64,000 nucleotides of DNA from Bretschneidera sinensis (GCA_023935145.1 CM043705.1:57630084-57694083), one strand, 5' to 3'; counted from the stretch's first letter, positions 11,981-24,196 are shown. The notes: a model not told the origin generated them from the letters alone. Numbers and translations are program-made.

Positions 11981-13400
11981 TCATCTATCACTGATATTCA
12001 AGTTCATTCTTAACTCTCTCAATTCTACCATCAAATTAACATCATGGATTTCTATAGCAACTAATCTTCTTATAGATTTTCTACTCAAAGCATCAGCTAC
12101 CATATTTGTCTTCCCTAGATGGTAATTGTATAATCATAATCACTAATCAACTCCATCCAATGCCACTGCCTCAAATTTAACTCTTTCTGAGTAAATAAGT
12201 ATGTCAAATTCTTATGGTCTATAAATATCTCACAAGTGGCTCCATATAGATGATGTCTACAAATCTTCAAAGCAAATACTATGACAGCCAACTCTAAGTC
12301 ATGGGTCAGGTGATTTATTTCATGATTCTTTAATTGCCTATAAGCATAAGCCACTACCTTCCCATGTTGCATCAAAACACATCATAACCCTTAATGCGAC
12401 GCATCACTATACACCACAAATCCTTCGTCACCAGAAGGATGGACCAACACTGAAGTTGTAGTCAATTTCTCCTTTAGTAATTGAAAACTTTTCTCACACT
12501 CCCCAAACCATACAAATCTCAACTCTTTCCTAGTCAATCTAATCAACAATACTATAATAATAGAAAAATTCTGAATGAATCTTCTATAATAACCAGCTAA
12601 CCCCAAGAAGATTCTAATCTCAGTCATATTAGTTGGTCTCTCCTAACTTAACATTGCCTCTACCTTTTGTGGATCAACTGTTATACCATCTCCAGGTATT
12701 ACATGCCCCAAGAAAGTCACTTCATTCAACCAAAACTCATATTTAGAAAATTTTGCATACAATCTCTCTCTCTCTCTCTTCAGAATCTGCAACACAGTCT
12801 CTAAATGTTTCACATGTTCTTCCTCATTTTTATAATATACCAAAATGTCATCAATAAATATAACTACAAATTTGTCAAGAAATAGTTTAAACACCCTATT
12901 CGTCAAATCCATGAATGTTGCTAGAGCATTTGTCAACCCAAATGGCATCGCAAGAAACTTATGGTGACCATAACATGCCTTAAAAGCAGTCTTAGGCACA
13001 TCTCTATCCTTTACCTTCAATTGATGATAACTTGACCTCAGGTCTATCTTAGAAAACACCCTTGCTCTCTGTAACTGCTCAAATAAATCATCTATCCTAA
13101 GCAAAAGATATTTGTTCTAAATGGTGATCTTATTAAGCTGTTTGTAGTCTATACACAACATCATTGTTATATCTTTCTTATTCACAAACAATGCAAGGGC
13201 TCCCCATGGTAACACACTTGGTCGAATAAATTGTTTATCTAATAACTCTTGAAGCTGAACTTTCAACTCTCTTAACTCAGCAGGTTCTATTCTGTAAGCT
13301 GCTTTAGATATATGTGATGAACCTGGTATCACATCGATAAAGAATTTAATCTCCCTAGTGGGAGGCAAACTAGACAACTTATCAAGAAATATATCAGAAA
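11981..13400 (-). pseudogene. Chromovirus reverse transcriptase and RNase H
   Basis: Three frames carry the polymerase. 13117-13377 holds the RT entry ([29 protein letters not shown]). 12643-13104 holds the palm, with [25 protein letters not shown] and the catalytic FIDDILVY. 12391-12627 holds the connection with FLGLAGYYRRFIQNFS and the start of RNase H (YSDASH). 12115-12375 continues RNase H ([33 protein letters not shown]). The catalytic Asp-Asp pair is still present, but stops at about 12380, 12630 and 13110 break the frame. Usual spellings such as PFGLTNAPATF and VDPKKVEA are altered, in keeping with age. Confidence 0.88.
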
Positions 13401-13689
13401 AATCCTTACTACTAAGATTTCTTCCAACTCTCTACTATCATTTCTAAAATCCACCACAAATGCTAAATACTCCTCACGTCCTTTTCTTGACCATTTACTA
13501 GTAGTCAAAGCAAAATAAGATAGTTTGAGAGTATCTTATGTTCTCCTTAAAACTAAATTCCTATTGTCTAGGAATTTTAAACACCACATTCTTCCTAAAA
13601 CAATCAACCCATGCATGATATGCAGACAACCAATCTATTTCCAATATCAAGTTAAAATCAATCATGTTCAGAGATAATAAATCCACTTC

Positions 13690-15424
13690 AAATTATCTAT
13701 CATATATACGAATCACACAACCCAGATAATAATTTTTTATCACAACTCTATCCCTAGTAGGAACCTCAATAACAATATTATCAATCAAAGAACTATCACA
13801 TGCATCAATGGATCTCATAAAAGTATTGGACACAAAAGAATGAGTTGCACTAGGATCAATCAATAATTTGGCAAGTCTATCAAGAATAGATATTGTACCC
13901 ATCATAACATCAGGAGTTCCTTGAGCATCTTGTTGGGTCAGTGCATATACTATATTCTTTCTGGGCTGCATCTGACTACCATGTCCTCTATTAGCAATTG
14001 TTCCTTTATTGGAAGCTCTATCCCGAATACTTCCAGATCCACTTCTTCTCTCTAAATGTCCTCTCTCAACACCTTCAATATTCATTGTCTCAGTTGATCT
14101 CCTCAATGGCCAATCCACACTGATATGCCCACTTTCTCAACAAACAAAACACATTAAGGTAAGACAATTTTGAGATAAATGTTTTATCTGATTAAATCTA
14201 AAGCAAACTCTTGTATCTCGATCATATATCAGGTTACCACTTTCCCTTAGTGGCATACTTACTCATCTACCATAACTCCCAATTCCCATAGCCTGTCTCC
14301 CAAATCTAGATGTCCCACTGATATCCCAAATCTAGGGGTCCCACTGATATTACTTTGAGCTACAGAAGCAACAGATCTTGTTTGCCTCTAACTTTGTACT
14401 ACAGTTTCCTATAACAAGGAATGCTCCATCTGAGGTGGTCTTCCACCCTACACACTTATACTGCTACCACCTTTGAGTCCCTTAAATCTAGACCTCTTCA
14501 GCGAATCCATCATACCTCTAAACTCCATCACATCATTATCAATCTGAAGTTCTATATCCGTAAACCTAACATAATTCATATGCCTCATGTAAGATAGTTT
14601 CGATCTCATATCAAAATATAATCCATCTAGGAACCTATTACACTTCTTCTTCTTTATGTCTACCATTTTTTATACGAACCTTGTCAAGGCCACAAATCTG
14701 CTATCATACTGAGCCATAGTCAATATATTTTACCTCAAATAAATGAAATCTCTCTTTTGTTGGGCTTTGAAAGTATATAAGCAATATTTATAAAAGAAAA
14801 AGCCTCTTTAAACCTACTCCAAGTTAATATTCTATCAACATATGCACTTATCTTGGGAAGAGTATCCTCCCACCATTCTAAAGCTTCTCCTTCTAACTTA
14901 AACGAAGCAAGGGTGACCCTTTGCCTGTCAATCACTGGTAAAATACCAAATAATCTCTCTATATGTTTCACCTATAGCCCGGGCTCAAAAGGATTCATAG
15001 ATCCTTTAAACAACAAAACATTCAACTTAATATATCTAACAAAAAAATCTCCCTGCATCTCGTGCATAAACTCACATTTCCCATTTTGAACGTCTACCAT
15101 TACTGGATTTACAATAACTCCAGGCATTACTCTAGCCTGTTCATCAAGTCTATGTTATAGACTGTCAACTCTATCATCTGTTACATTCATTTTCTTAAGA
15201 GCATGAGCAAGAGCTTCTCTTAGCTCATCTCTTTCAACCCCAGATTCTTTCACACCCCTACTAATATCAATTATATTGTCAACACGTTCCCTTCTAGGAA
15301 CCATAGACTCAAACTCAACCTCGACTTGTCTAAATATTAGGGGCTTACCACGCCCTCTCAGGTCAACAAGTCTAACTTTAACTCTAGCACGTCCACGTGT
15401 CATCCTTAGACTCTGCATTAACAT
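13690..15424 (-). pseudogene. Chromovirus gag, zinc knuckles and protease
   Basis: The reading starts at 15424 with a basic N-terminus (MTRGRARVKVRLVDLRGRGK). It continues through the gag core at 14735-14971 (ERLFGILP, LEGEALEWWEDTLP) and 14448-14666 (NRFLDGLYFDMRSKLSYM). Near 14115-14215 two damaged CCHC-type zinc knuckles can be read (CFRFNQIKHLSQNC and CFVC-stop-ESGH). The aspartic protease segment at 13693-14118 carries LLIDPSATHSFVSNTF, where the usual Asp-Ser-Gly is changed to Asp-Pro-Ser. 13380-13690 continues the protease/linker in broken frames. Gag packages element RNA and the protease cleaves the polyprotein; neither is intact. Confidence 0.8.
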
Positions 15425-15488
15425 ATAGTTTGTTTAGATCTTTCATTTTTTAAAATTTTTATGAAGTCTACAGAATCCTAAAACCTAA

Positions 15489-15505
15489 TGCTTTGATACC
15501 AAAAT
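15489..15505 (-). promoter_or_regulatory. Primer binding site of the chromovirus
   Basis: Immediately inside the 5' LTR end, the minus strand reads TTTTGGTATCAAAGCATTAG. TGGTATCA-AGC is the plant signature for priming by initiator methionine tRNA. It fixes the inner LTR boundary at 15506, since the LTR ends GTTACA there. Confidence 0.8.
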
Positions 15506-16373
15506 TGTAACGAACCATACCGGCTCGGCCACCCCCGAGACAATATCATCACATTTTGAAATTCCAGCACGACACATATATGCAACAATATAAAAAACGT
15601 ACGTCAACTGAAAGTATATATATCTATACATCAATCCTCAATCCTCAACCCTCAACCTTCAACAGTGAAGTTACATTATTAAAATTTCAACTGAAATAAT
15701 ATATACAACATATGATGCATGAATATTGACAAATATTTTTTCTTCCTTTCCATTAGTCTAAGGATATGGACCATGTAGCTTACAGATAAGGACTCAGTCT
15801 AAATCTCAGCTCACCAATCTATATGTCTTGTTCACTTCCGAAAATTATTTATCTATGAGGAGTGAGCTTCACAAGCTCAGTGAAGTCACGTCTTATAATT
15901 CAATCATTTCTAATAATTTTCTAATATTCCTTCATCTATTTTCTCATATAATTCAATACCAACATTATATTATCACTACTCATATCATAATTCCAACAAT
16001 TATACAATCTTTTCTTAAATTAATCTTCAAACATATCAATCTTTCAATCATATATTTAATCATCTCGAGATTTTCAATTCAACATCATTATTTGCCTCGT
16101 TATGAGGTTCACAGCGTATAATCAATCAATCAAATAATTTTTTTTTTATCATATCATACTTTTTCATTTCTTTCCCATCATATCTGTCTCTCTGTGAGAC
16201 TCATTTGTCTATCAATCATTTCACAATCAAGATTGATGATTTAGCATCTCAATTAATAAAAATCAATATTTAAAATAAACACAATGCATGAATTTAAATT
16301 TTCTTTCTTTTTTTTCTCATCAAATCATTTTATATTATTATATGTGAACGTCTTCTCACATGTTAACATGTTT

Positions 16374-16620
16374 CAGTCGTACCAGCTGCCTTCCTAGTCT
16401 TTCTGGTTAGACCGGCAGCCTTCCCAATCTTTTATTCTCAGCTAGATCGGCTGCTTTCCCGGTCTTTTATTTTCAGCTAGACCTACTGCCTTCCCAGTCT
16501 TTTATTTTTAGCTAAACCGGCTGCCTTCCCGATCTTTTATTCTCAGCTAAACCGGTTGCCTTCTTGGTCTTTTATTTTCAGCTAGACCAACTGCCTTCTT
16601 GGTCTTTTATTTTATGTATA
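16374..16620. repeat. Minisatellite in LTR copy 1 (about 35-40 bp units)
   Basis: Units follow the pattern CAGCTAGACCGGCTGCCTTC followed by CCGGTCTTTTATTTT. About seven units with point differences can be counted. They are CG- and GC-richer than the surrounding sequence. An eighth, separated unit lies at about 16640-16672. Confidence 0.85.
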
Positions 16621-18119
16621 TGAGCAATAATATGAAAACAAGCAGATCAGCTACCTTCCTGGTCTTTTATTTTATGAATATGAGCAATAACATGAAAACA
16701 AACATGCATTCAAGTATTCAATTTAGATATCTAGTTCTTTCTCAAAATTATTATTTTTGTCATATTCATTAAATTATCTCATCATATATCATATTCACTT
16801 TTCAATCATATTTTTCATAAATTTCAAAAAACTTCTTAGAATATTTTTCATTCATCCATCTTTTTTAAAATATAAATTCTTATATAATTAATATTCAACA
16901 TGCTTTCCAATTCCTAATCAATCAATTTTCATATACAATAGAAAATACATCATTATATCATTGTAATTCACCCATTTATTCAAATATCATAATTTCATAT
17001 TTTTATTAATTTCAATTCCTAAAAGCAAATCTAACTTACCACGTACCACTTAAAGCTACCCGTGGATCACCTTCTTGCATTTCCTGCTCCTTTAAGCAAT
17101 TTCTTGAGATTGATGATCACCAACACCTCAAATATGATGAAGTTTTACTATTGTAATTGAATGACTGTACTATCTCTAATATTGGAGAAATTTTGTTTAT
17201 AATTCTTTACTAAGAAATTTGAATTGAAAAAAAAGAAAGAAAGGAATAGGATTTGGTAAGAAAAATAAAACAAAATAAAAATTAAATTCTTATATAAAAA
17301 CCCGTTCAACTGCCACTAATCTTCATTTGTTTCCTTAGTTGCCTAACATGCATAGTTTGCATGTTAGGCAGCCAACACCTAGACGTCCAGATATCTATAC
17401 ATTAATCCTCAATCCTCAACCCTCAACAGGGAAGTTACATTATTAAAATTTCAACTGAAATAATATATACAATATATGATGCATGAATATTGACAATTTT
17501 TTTTTTCTTTCCATTAGTCTAAGGATGTGGACCATGTGGCTTACAGATAATGACTCAATCTAAATCTCAGCTCACCAATCTATATGTCTTGTTTGCTTCC
17601 TAAAATTATTTATCAATGAGGAGTGAGTTTCACAAGCTCAGTGAAGTCACATCTTATAATTCAATTGTTTCTAATAATCTTCTAATATTCCTTCATCTAT
17701 TTTCTCATATAATTCAATACCAACATTCTATTATCACTACTCATTTCATAATTCCAACCATTATACAATCTTTTCTTAAATTAATCTTCAAACATATCAA
17801 TCTTTCAATCATATATTTAATTGTCTCGAGATTTTCAATTCAACATCATTATTTGTCTCGTTATGAGGTTCGCAGTGTATAATCAATCAATCAAATTTTT
17901 TTTTATCATATCATACTTTTACGTTTTTTTCTCATCATATCTGTCTCTCTGTGAGACTCATTTGTCTATCAATCATTTCACAATCAAGACTGATGCTTTA
18001 GCATCTCAATTAATAAAAATCAATATTTAAAATAAATGCAATGCATGATTTAAATTATCTTTATTTCTTTCTCATCAAATCATTTTATATTATTATCTGT
18101 GAACGTTTTCCCACATGTT

Positions 18120-18270
18120 GACATGTTTCAGTCATACCAGCTGCCTTCATAGTCTTTTTGGTTAGACCAGCAGCCTTCCCGATCTTTTATTTTCAGCTAG
18201 ACCGGCTGTATTCTCGGTCTTTTATTTTCAGCTAGACCGACTGCCTTCTTGGTCTTTTATTTTATGCATA
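18120..18270. repeat. Minisatellite in LTR copy 2, contracted
   Basis: Same unit as in copy 1 (AGACCGGCTG..TTC..GGTCTTTTATTTT) but only about four units, with a separated unit at about 18297-18325. It is the shortest of the three arrays and explains part of the shorter spacing of copy 2. Confidence 0.82.
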
Positions 18271-19033
18271 GGAGCAATAATATGAAAACAAACATATTAG
18301 CTGTCTTCCTGGTATTTTATTTTATGCGTATGAGCAATAATATGAAAACAAACATACATTCAAGCATTCAATTTAGCTATCCAGTTCTTTCTCAAAATTA
18401 TTATTTTTGTCATATTCATTAAATTATCTCCTCATATATCATATTCACTTTTCAATTATATTTTTTAGAAATTTCATAAAACTTTTCAGCATATTTTTCA
18501 TTCATCCATCATTTTTAAAATATAAATTCTTATATAATTAATATTCAACATACTTTCCAATTCCTAATCAATAAACCAATTAATTTTCATATACAACAGA
18601 AAATACATCATTATATCATTATAATTCACCCATTTATTCAAATATCATAATTTCATATTTTTATTAATTTCAATTACTAAAAGTAAATCTAACTTATCAC
18701 GTACCACTTAAAGCTACCCGTGGATCACCTTCTTGCCTTTCTTGCTCCTTTCAGCAATTTCTTGAGATTGATGATCACTAACGCCTTAAATATGATGAAG
18801 TTTTACTATTGTAATTGAATGACTGTACTATCTCTAATATTAGAGAAATTTTCTTTATAATTCTTTACTAAGAAATTTGAATTGAAAAAAAAGAAAGAAA
18901 GGAACAGGATTTGGTAAGAAAAATAAAACAAAATAAAAATTGAATTCTTATAAAAAAAAACCGTCCAACTGCCACTAATCTTAATTTGTTTCCTTAGTTG
19001 CCTAACACGCATAGTTTGCATGTTAGGCAGCCA

Positions 19034-19053
19034 ATATCTGGACGTCCAGATAT
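19034..19053. repeat. Perfect 20-bp palindrome at the copy 2/3 junction
   Basis: The sequence ATATCTGGACGTCCAGATAT is its own reverse complement and spans the boundary of the second and third LTR blocks. The copy 1/2 junction (17378-17397) has only the right half perfect (GACGTCCAGATAT). At the outer end of copy 3 a different inverted repeat is found (CCAACACCT..AGGTGTTGG, about 20773-20798). Confidence 0.85.
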
Positions 19054-19764
19054 CTATACATCAATCCTCAACCCTCAACATGGAAGTTACATTATTAAAA
19101 TTTCAACTAAAATAATATATACAACATATGATGCATGAATATTGACAAATATATATTTTTTCTTTCAATTAGTCTAAGGATGTGGGCCATGTGGCTTACA
19201 GATAATGACTCAATCTAAATCTCAGCTCACCAATCTATATGTTTTGTTTGCTTCCTAAAATTATTTATCAAAGAGGAGTGAGCTTCACAAGCTCAGTAAA
19301 GTCACATCTTATAATTCAATCGTTTCTAATAATCTTCTAATATTCCTTCATCTATTTTCTCATATAATTTAATACCAACATTCTATTATCACTACTCATT
19401 TCATAATTCCAACCGTTATACAATCTTTTCTTAAATTAATCTTCAAACATATCAATCTTTCAATCGTATATTTAATCATCTCAAGATTTTCAATTCAACA
19501 TCATTATTTGCCTCGTTATGAGGTTCGCAGCCTATAATCAATCAATCAAATAAATTTTTTTTTTATCATATCATACTTTTACGTTTCTTTCTCATCATAT
19601 ATGTCTCTCTGTGAGACTCATTTGTCTATCAATCATTTCACAATCAAGACTGATGTTTTAGCATCTCAATTAATAAAAATCAATATTTAAATTATCTTTC
19701 TTTCTTTCTCATCAAATCATTTTATATTATTATCTATGAACGTCTTCCCACATGTTGACATGTT

Positions 19765-20015
19765 TCAGCCGTACTAGCTGCCTTCCTGGTCTTTTCGGTT
19801 AGACCGGCAGCCTTCCCAATCTTTTATTTTTAGCTAGACCGACTGCCTTCCTGGTCTTTTATTTTCAGCTAGATCGACTGCCTTCACAGTTTTTTATTTT
19901 CAGCTAAACCGGTTGCCTTCCCGATCTTTTATTCTCAGCTAAACCGGTTGCCTTCTTGGTCTTTTATTTTCAGCTAGACTGACTGCTTTCTTGGTCTTTT
20001 ATTTTATGCATATGA
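19765..20015. repeat. Minisatellite in LTR copy 3
   Basis: About seven units of the CAGCTAGACCG.CTGCCTTC / GGTCTTTTATTTT repeat, plus a separated unit at about 20038-20065. The order of variants resembles copy 1 (AAACCGGTTGCCTTC occurs near the end in both), suggesting that copies 1 and 3 share a more recent history than copy 2. Confidence 0.83.
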
Positions 20016-20741
20016 GCAATAATATGAAAACAAGTAGATCAGCTGCCTTCCTCGTCTTTTATTTTATGCATATGAATAATAATATGAAAACAAACATACA
20101 TTCAAGCATTCAATTTAGCTATCCATTTCTTTCTCAAAATTATTATTTTTGTCATATTCATTAAATTATCTCCTCATATATCATATTCACTTTTCAATTA
20201 TATTTTTTTAGAAATTTCATAAAACTTCTCAGCATATTTTTCATTCATCCATCCTTTTTAAAACATAAATTCTTATATAATTAATATTCAACATGCTTTC
20301 CAATTCCTAATCAATAAATCAATTAATTTTCATATACAACGGAAAATACATCATTATATCATTGTAATTCACCCATTTATTCAAATATCATAATTTCATA
20401 TTTTTTTTAATTTCAATTACTAAAAGTAAATCTAACTTACCATGCACCTCTTAAAGCTACCCATGGATCACCTTCTTGCCTTTCCTGCTCCTTTCAGCAA
20501 TTTCTTGAGATTGATGATCACCAACACCTCAAATATGATGAAGTTTTACTATTGTAATTGAATGACTGTACTATCTCTAATATTGGAGAAATTTCCTTTT
20601 AATTCTTTACTAAGAAATTTGAATTGAAAAAAAAAGAAAGAAATGAACAAGATTTGGTAAGAAAAATAAAACAAAATAAAAATTAAATTCTTATATAAAA
20701 AACCGTCCAACTGCCACTAATCTTCATTTGTTTCCTTAGTT

Positions 20742-20770
20742 GCCTAACATGCATAGTTTGCATGTTAGGC
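20742..20770. repeat. Hairpin-forming inverted repeat, also at 17341 and 19000
   Basis: Arms GCCTAACATGCA and TGCATGTTAGGC are separated by five bases (TAGTT). The same hairpin sits near the outer end of each 1.7-kb block (17341-17369; 19000-19028 with one mismatch; 20742-20770). The 3' LTR keeps only the right arm, followed by a poly-C run. Confidence 0.85.
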
Positions 20771-21001
20771 AGCCAACACCTGGACTTCTAGGTGTTGGTT
20801 AACCCGCTACACCCCCCGCCCTCTTTTTTTGGTAACCGCACATGGATGCTTCCATATGTTTTTTTTTCTTTTATATTCACATAAGACCACCTCCATTTTT
20901 TTCTTCATAATATTAAATCTTTAATATATATGCTATTTTAATTCCATATAATATCTATCAAATTATTTCTTTACCCTTACTTTAAAAACACAAATATTAC
21001 A

Positions 21002-22245
21002 AAAATGTTCTGTGTTTACCTAATGCTTTTACTTAAGTCATCGCGATTTCTCTTTTGTATTAGTTTGGTACCCCTAAAATGATAGCCATGTGACACACAC
21101 GTGATACACTTAAAAGGAAGATGATGGAACTTAATGGGAAAGATACACTTAAAAGGAAGATGATGGAACTTAATGGGAAAAGTATTAAACTGATAATGGT
21201 GATTTATATGGGGTATCGAAGTGATACAAAAACACCAAGAAAACTTAAAACTGCTCATCCAAATTGTATTTTATTGCTAGTCACCCTTATTTTTATCATT
21301 GTTCTTCTTATACCTTCCTTTTTTGCGTGTTTTAATCATGATTTGAAATATTTTTTACATTATTTAAAATAAATGTTCAATAAATTAACAAAAACTCTAA
21401 CATTATGTTTGGTTATATAGAATTGGAATTGAAGTGAAATCATATTTTTTTTAACATAAAAATAATTAAAAAAATCATGATTTCATCTCAATTTCAATTT
21501 CAAACTTCAATTTCATACTATTAAATGCAACGTAAAAATATTTTAGTATATATTGTTTATCCTATACCGTAATTATTATTTAAAATATTGTCACAATTCT
21601 TACAAGAAATTTTAACTTTTCATGTTTATCTTTATTGTTATTGAAGAGTGCCTCCAAATATAGTGAGGGCTTGCGTGTGGATCACTGCACGCACTATAAC
21701 GATATCTAGTTTTCGTTTAAACCAACTTTAAATGTAATTTTTTTTTAAGTTTTAAATGGGAATAAAAAATCCTCGATGTATGTCCAAAACACCATTTCGT
21801 GACTCGTCATTTCGTCACTTTGTGCATATGAGTTTAGACCAATAAGAATTTAAAACATCTAAACTTAAGTTTTTTGGCCTATATGTCTCACCATTTGGTC
21901 TGCAGGAATGAGTGAATGACACCATCTCTCCATTCTAAGTCCATTCTTTCACGTGAGAGAAATTCATCAAGCCAATTAAAAAAGGCCACATATGTATTTG
22001 ATTTATTAATCAAATTTAATAAAATGTTGGTAGAATTGATTAATTACCTCATTCACGTTGTTCAATCGACTTTGAAATGATAAGTCTCAACTGACTTATG
22101 TACAATTTATCTGATGTTTACTTTACGTCTTAATGTTTAATACTATATTTTTTAAAATATGTGAAATGACATAAAATTTTCTTTTGTGTTATGTGTTTGA
22201 ACTTATATGAGAAAAGAAAGATATATATTAATAATTATTGGCACC
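21002..22245. other. Spacer between two retrotransposons, with small repeats
   Basis: No gene is supported. A 39-base unit (GATACACTTAAAAGGAAG..) is present twice, exactly, at 21103-21141 and 21142-21180; the overlapping reading frames there follow from it. At about 21408-21533 a small foldback element occurs: AATTGGAATTGAAGTGAAATCAT is mirrored by ATGATTTCATCTCAATTTCAA. The rest is AT-rich. Confidence 0.5.
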
Positions 22246-23462
22246 TGATTAAGGCATGAAAATGTACTTCAGATAGAGTTAATTATATGTATTTGTTAAT
22301 ATTATTTTTTATTATTTATTGAATTTCTTGACAAGTGTGATCCTTTGGAGAATTCTGTGTTTTAGTGTGTTTTGCAGATTAAAAAAACAAAGAAGCCTTA
22401 AACAAAAAATTATATAAAATATGTTCGAAAGAATCCACAATATCCGGACCAGTTCAGAGCAGGGAAACCGGGTCTGGGCAGAGCAGCAGAACCGAGCCTG
22501 GACAGCAGCAGAAGCACGGCCTGGGCAATAGCAAAACCGGGCTTGGACAGTAGCAAAACCGGGCCTGGACAGCAGCAGGGAACACAGCCTGAACAGAAAC
22601 CCTATTACAATTTTTCTGTCTACTAAGCCGTCCCCATACAGCTATATATAGGATTTTAGACTCAGAAACCAGAGGGGCTGAACAAATACACATTGAAATT
22701 TTAGGGAACTGTTGTGATTATGTATTGTCGGTTAGGCTAAGTTTCAACCAAGGCAAAGAGATGAACTCCTAGATATAGCAGGTTTGGCTTGTATTTAATT
22801 CAGTATTTGTATTTTTAACGTTGAATCATTATTTTGAGCTGTTTCCTTTATTTAATATTGAAGTTAATATTTTTGTGTGACAGACAATTATATTTTATTC
22901 TTCCATAAATTTTATTTAACTCCGGTGATTGTTGTTCTTTTTCTCCATATAAGTTCAGTCATGCTTCTCTTATGTATGGAATTTAGGATACAATTGATTT
23001 CGGTATATTAATTATATATGATTGTCCTTTACTGCGTTATTGTCTCCGGGTATATCGTCGATTTATGATATCATATATGATTGACCGTTGCCTTACTTAT
23101 AAAAACAAGAAGGGGATTTCTCATAATAATTTACAAAAGAATATTTTTTTGTGCTTTCACTATTATTTTTCGATTACACATTTGGGATGTGAAACGCGTA
23201 GTTGAGTTATAATTGCTAAATTGATACAAGTTAAAGCTATGAAATCTAGGAGGGATTCTTGGACCCTTGTGTTTCTCATTATTGATTTTAATTCACTTAA
23301 TTCAATTGCTTAATTTAATTCTCAACATTTTTTTAATATTAATTTTTAATTTTGTTTCCATTATTTTTTGCCTGAGACTTTGACTGCAGAACGTTCTCTT
23401 CATGGGACCGACACCCCATTTTATACTACTGTTACTGCAGAGTACTGTTTGGGCGTAATTCA
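22246..23462 (+). repeat. 5' LTR of the outer Athila-like element
   Basis: Begins TGATTAAGGCATGAAAATG, ends GGGCGTAATTCA. It aligns along its whole length with the copy at 45280-46656, with scattered substitutions. A TATA-like CTATATATAGGATTTTAG lies at 22641-22658. A GC-richer array of GGACAGCAGCAGAA-type units occurs at about 22448-22590 and is shorter than in the other LTR. The minus-strand ORF 22454-22693 is this array read as protein. Confidence 0.88.
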
Positions 23463-23467
23463 AATTT

Positions 23468-23484
23468 TAGCGACGTTGCTAGGA
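23468..23484 (+). promoter_or_regulatory. Degenerate primer binding site of the outer element
   Basis: TAGCGACGTTGCTAGGA follows the 5' LTR by five bases. It is a mutated form of TGGCGCCGTTGCCGGGGA, which is complementary to the tRNA-Asp 3' end used by Athila elements. Three of the four substitutions are G-to-A or C-to-T. Confidence 0.6.
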
Positions 23485-23679
23485 AGAGTATCAGTCTACA
23501 GAGAGTTTTTCGGGTACTATCTTTCCAAACTCTTTCTTTTTAATTCTAGCTTTAGTTTATTTTTCAGTTTTCTTTTATTCAAGAAAAAAAATTAATAATT
23601 AAAAATTAAATTAAATTAAATAAAAAAAAGAGGAGAGTGTTGGTGGTATATGCGTTGGGTTAGAGACGAACACAGATGA

Positions 23680-24196
23680 GTGGTTAGAATCCTCCAGTTA
23701 GAATACCCACCAAATTACATTAGGAGTGAAACAAGTTCAATCACAAGCTCTAACACCATGAACAATCACTTAGATCACCCTGTTAGGACCCTAAATGACT
23801 ACCTCCATCCCACAAGCACATCTACACCATCATGCATCATGTTTCCACCAAACACACCACATACAGATTTCAAGCTGGGCATGATAGCATTGATACCCAC
23901 CTTCCACGGTTTAGAAAGCGAAAACCCTTATGTTCACATTACGGAATTTGAGGAAGTGGTGGCTACGTTTCATGGAAGACTAGAAGTTATTAACTCGGTT
24001 AAATTGAGGTTTTTTCCTTTTTCTTTGAAGGACAAAGTAAAGAGTTGGCTATACCCTTTGCGGCCGAGGTTCATAGGTTCATGGGAAGAAATGACGCAAG
24101 CATTTTTCAATAAATACTTCCCACTTCACGAAAGCAATGGTCTGAAAATACAAATTTCAACCTTTACCCAAAAGGATAGCGACACATTATATCAGG
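23680..24196 (+). pseudogene. Outer element gag, 5' part
   Basis: An open frame starts at 23680 and encodes the N-terminal half of a retrotransposon gag: HPVRTLNDYLHPT, CIMFPPNTPHTDFK, IPTFHGLESENPYVHITEFE, LRFFPFSLKDKVKSWLYPL and WEEMTQAFFNKYFP. Gag forms the particle shell and binds the RNA genome. The frame is cut after the codons for SDTLYQ by the LTR of an antisense element at 24197; the matching continuation is at 30612. Confidence 0.88.

Larger units (their letters stand above)
15620..20790. repeat. Three tandem copies of a 1.7-kb LTR block
   Basis: Copies start at about 15620, 17391 and 19050, each with TATCTATACAT.AATCC, giving periods of 1771 and 1659 bases. Shared landmarks are GAGGAGTGAG.TTCACAAGCTC (15859, 17618, 19273), the CTGCCTTC minisatellite, GATCACCTTCTTGC (17066, 18724, 20467) and a GCCTAACA hairpin near the end (17341, 19000, 20742). 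Length differences come mainly from the internal minisatellite. The copies remain close to each other over most of their length. Confidence 0.88.
10100..21001 (-). mobile_element. Chromovirus LTR retrotransposon (Tekay/Del-like Ty3/gypsy), decayed
   Basis: A minus-strand element with recognisable parts in gypsy order: 5' LTR 15506-21001, primer binding site, gag, protease, reverse transcriptase, RNase H, integrase, a chromodomain-like C-terminus, polypurine tract and a truncated 3' LTR (10100-10471). The LTR starts TGTAAT and ends GTTACA. The two LTR copies agree at the outer (U3) end, for example around ATCTATCAAATTATTTCTTTACCC (20952 and 10428). Stops and frameshifts break all ORFs, so the element is dead. 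The chromodomain remnant and the initiator-tRNA type primer site support the Tekay/Del branch; this lineage call is from family knowledge. Confidence 0.85.
15506..21001 (-). repeat. 5' LTR of the chromovirus, expanded by triplication
   Basis: The LTR is bounded by TGTAAT (21001) and GTTACA (15506) on the minus strand, about 5.5 kb. It is long because an internal block of about 1.7 kb occurs three times in direct orientation. Apparent ORFs at 15828-16121, 17616-17882 and 17821-18030 are the same repeated segment in the LTR and are not genes. Regions outside the repeats are the inner 110 bases and the outer 210 bases. Regulatory elements of the LTR could not be placed with confidence. Confidence 0.8.

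Noticed and set aside
15828..18030. Similar reading frames at 15828-16121 and 17616-17882, plus 17821-18030
   Set aside because: They are the same non-coding LTR segment in two tandem copies; similarity reflects DNA duplication. They are Ile/Ser/His-rich, with no domain.
15506..20790. Regular repeats as a CRISPR array or centromeric satellite
   Set aside because: The 35-40 bp units are contiguous, without unique spacers, and the 1.7-kb blocks lie inside an LTR bounded by TGTAAT/GTTACA. The setting is a plant nuclear genome.
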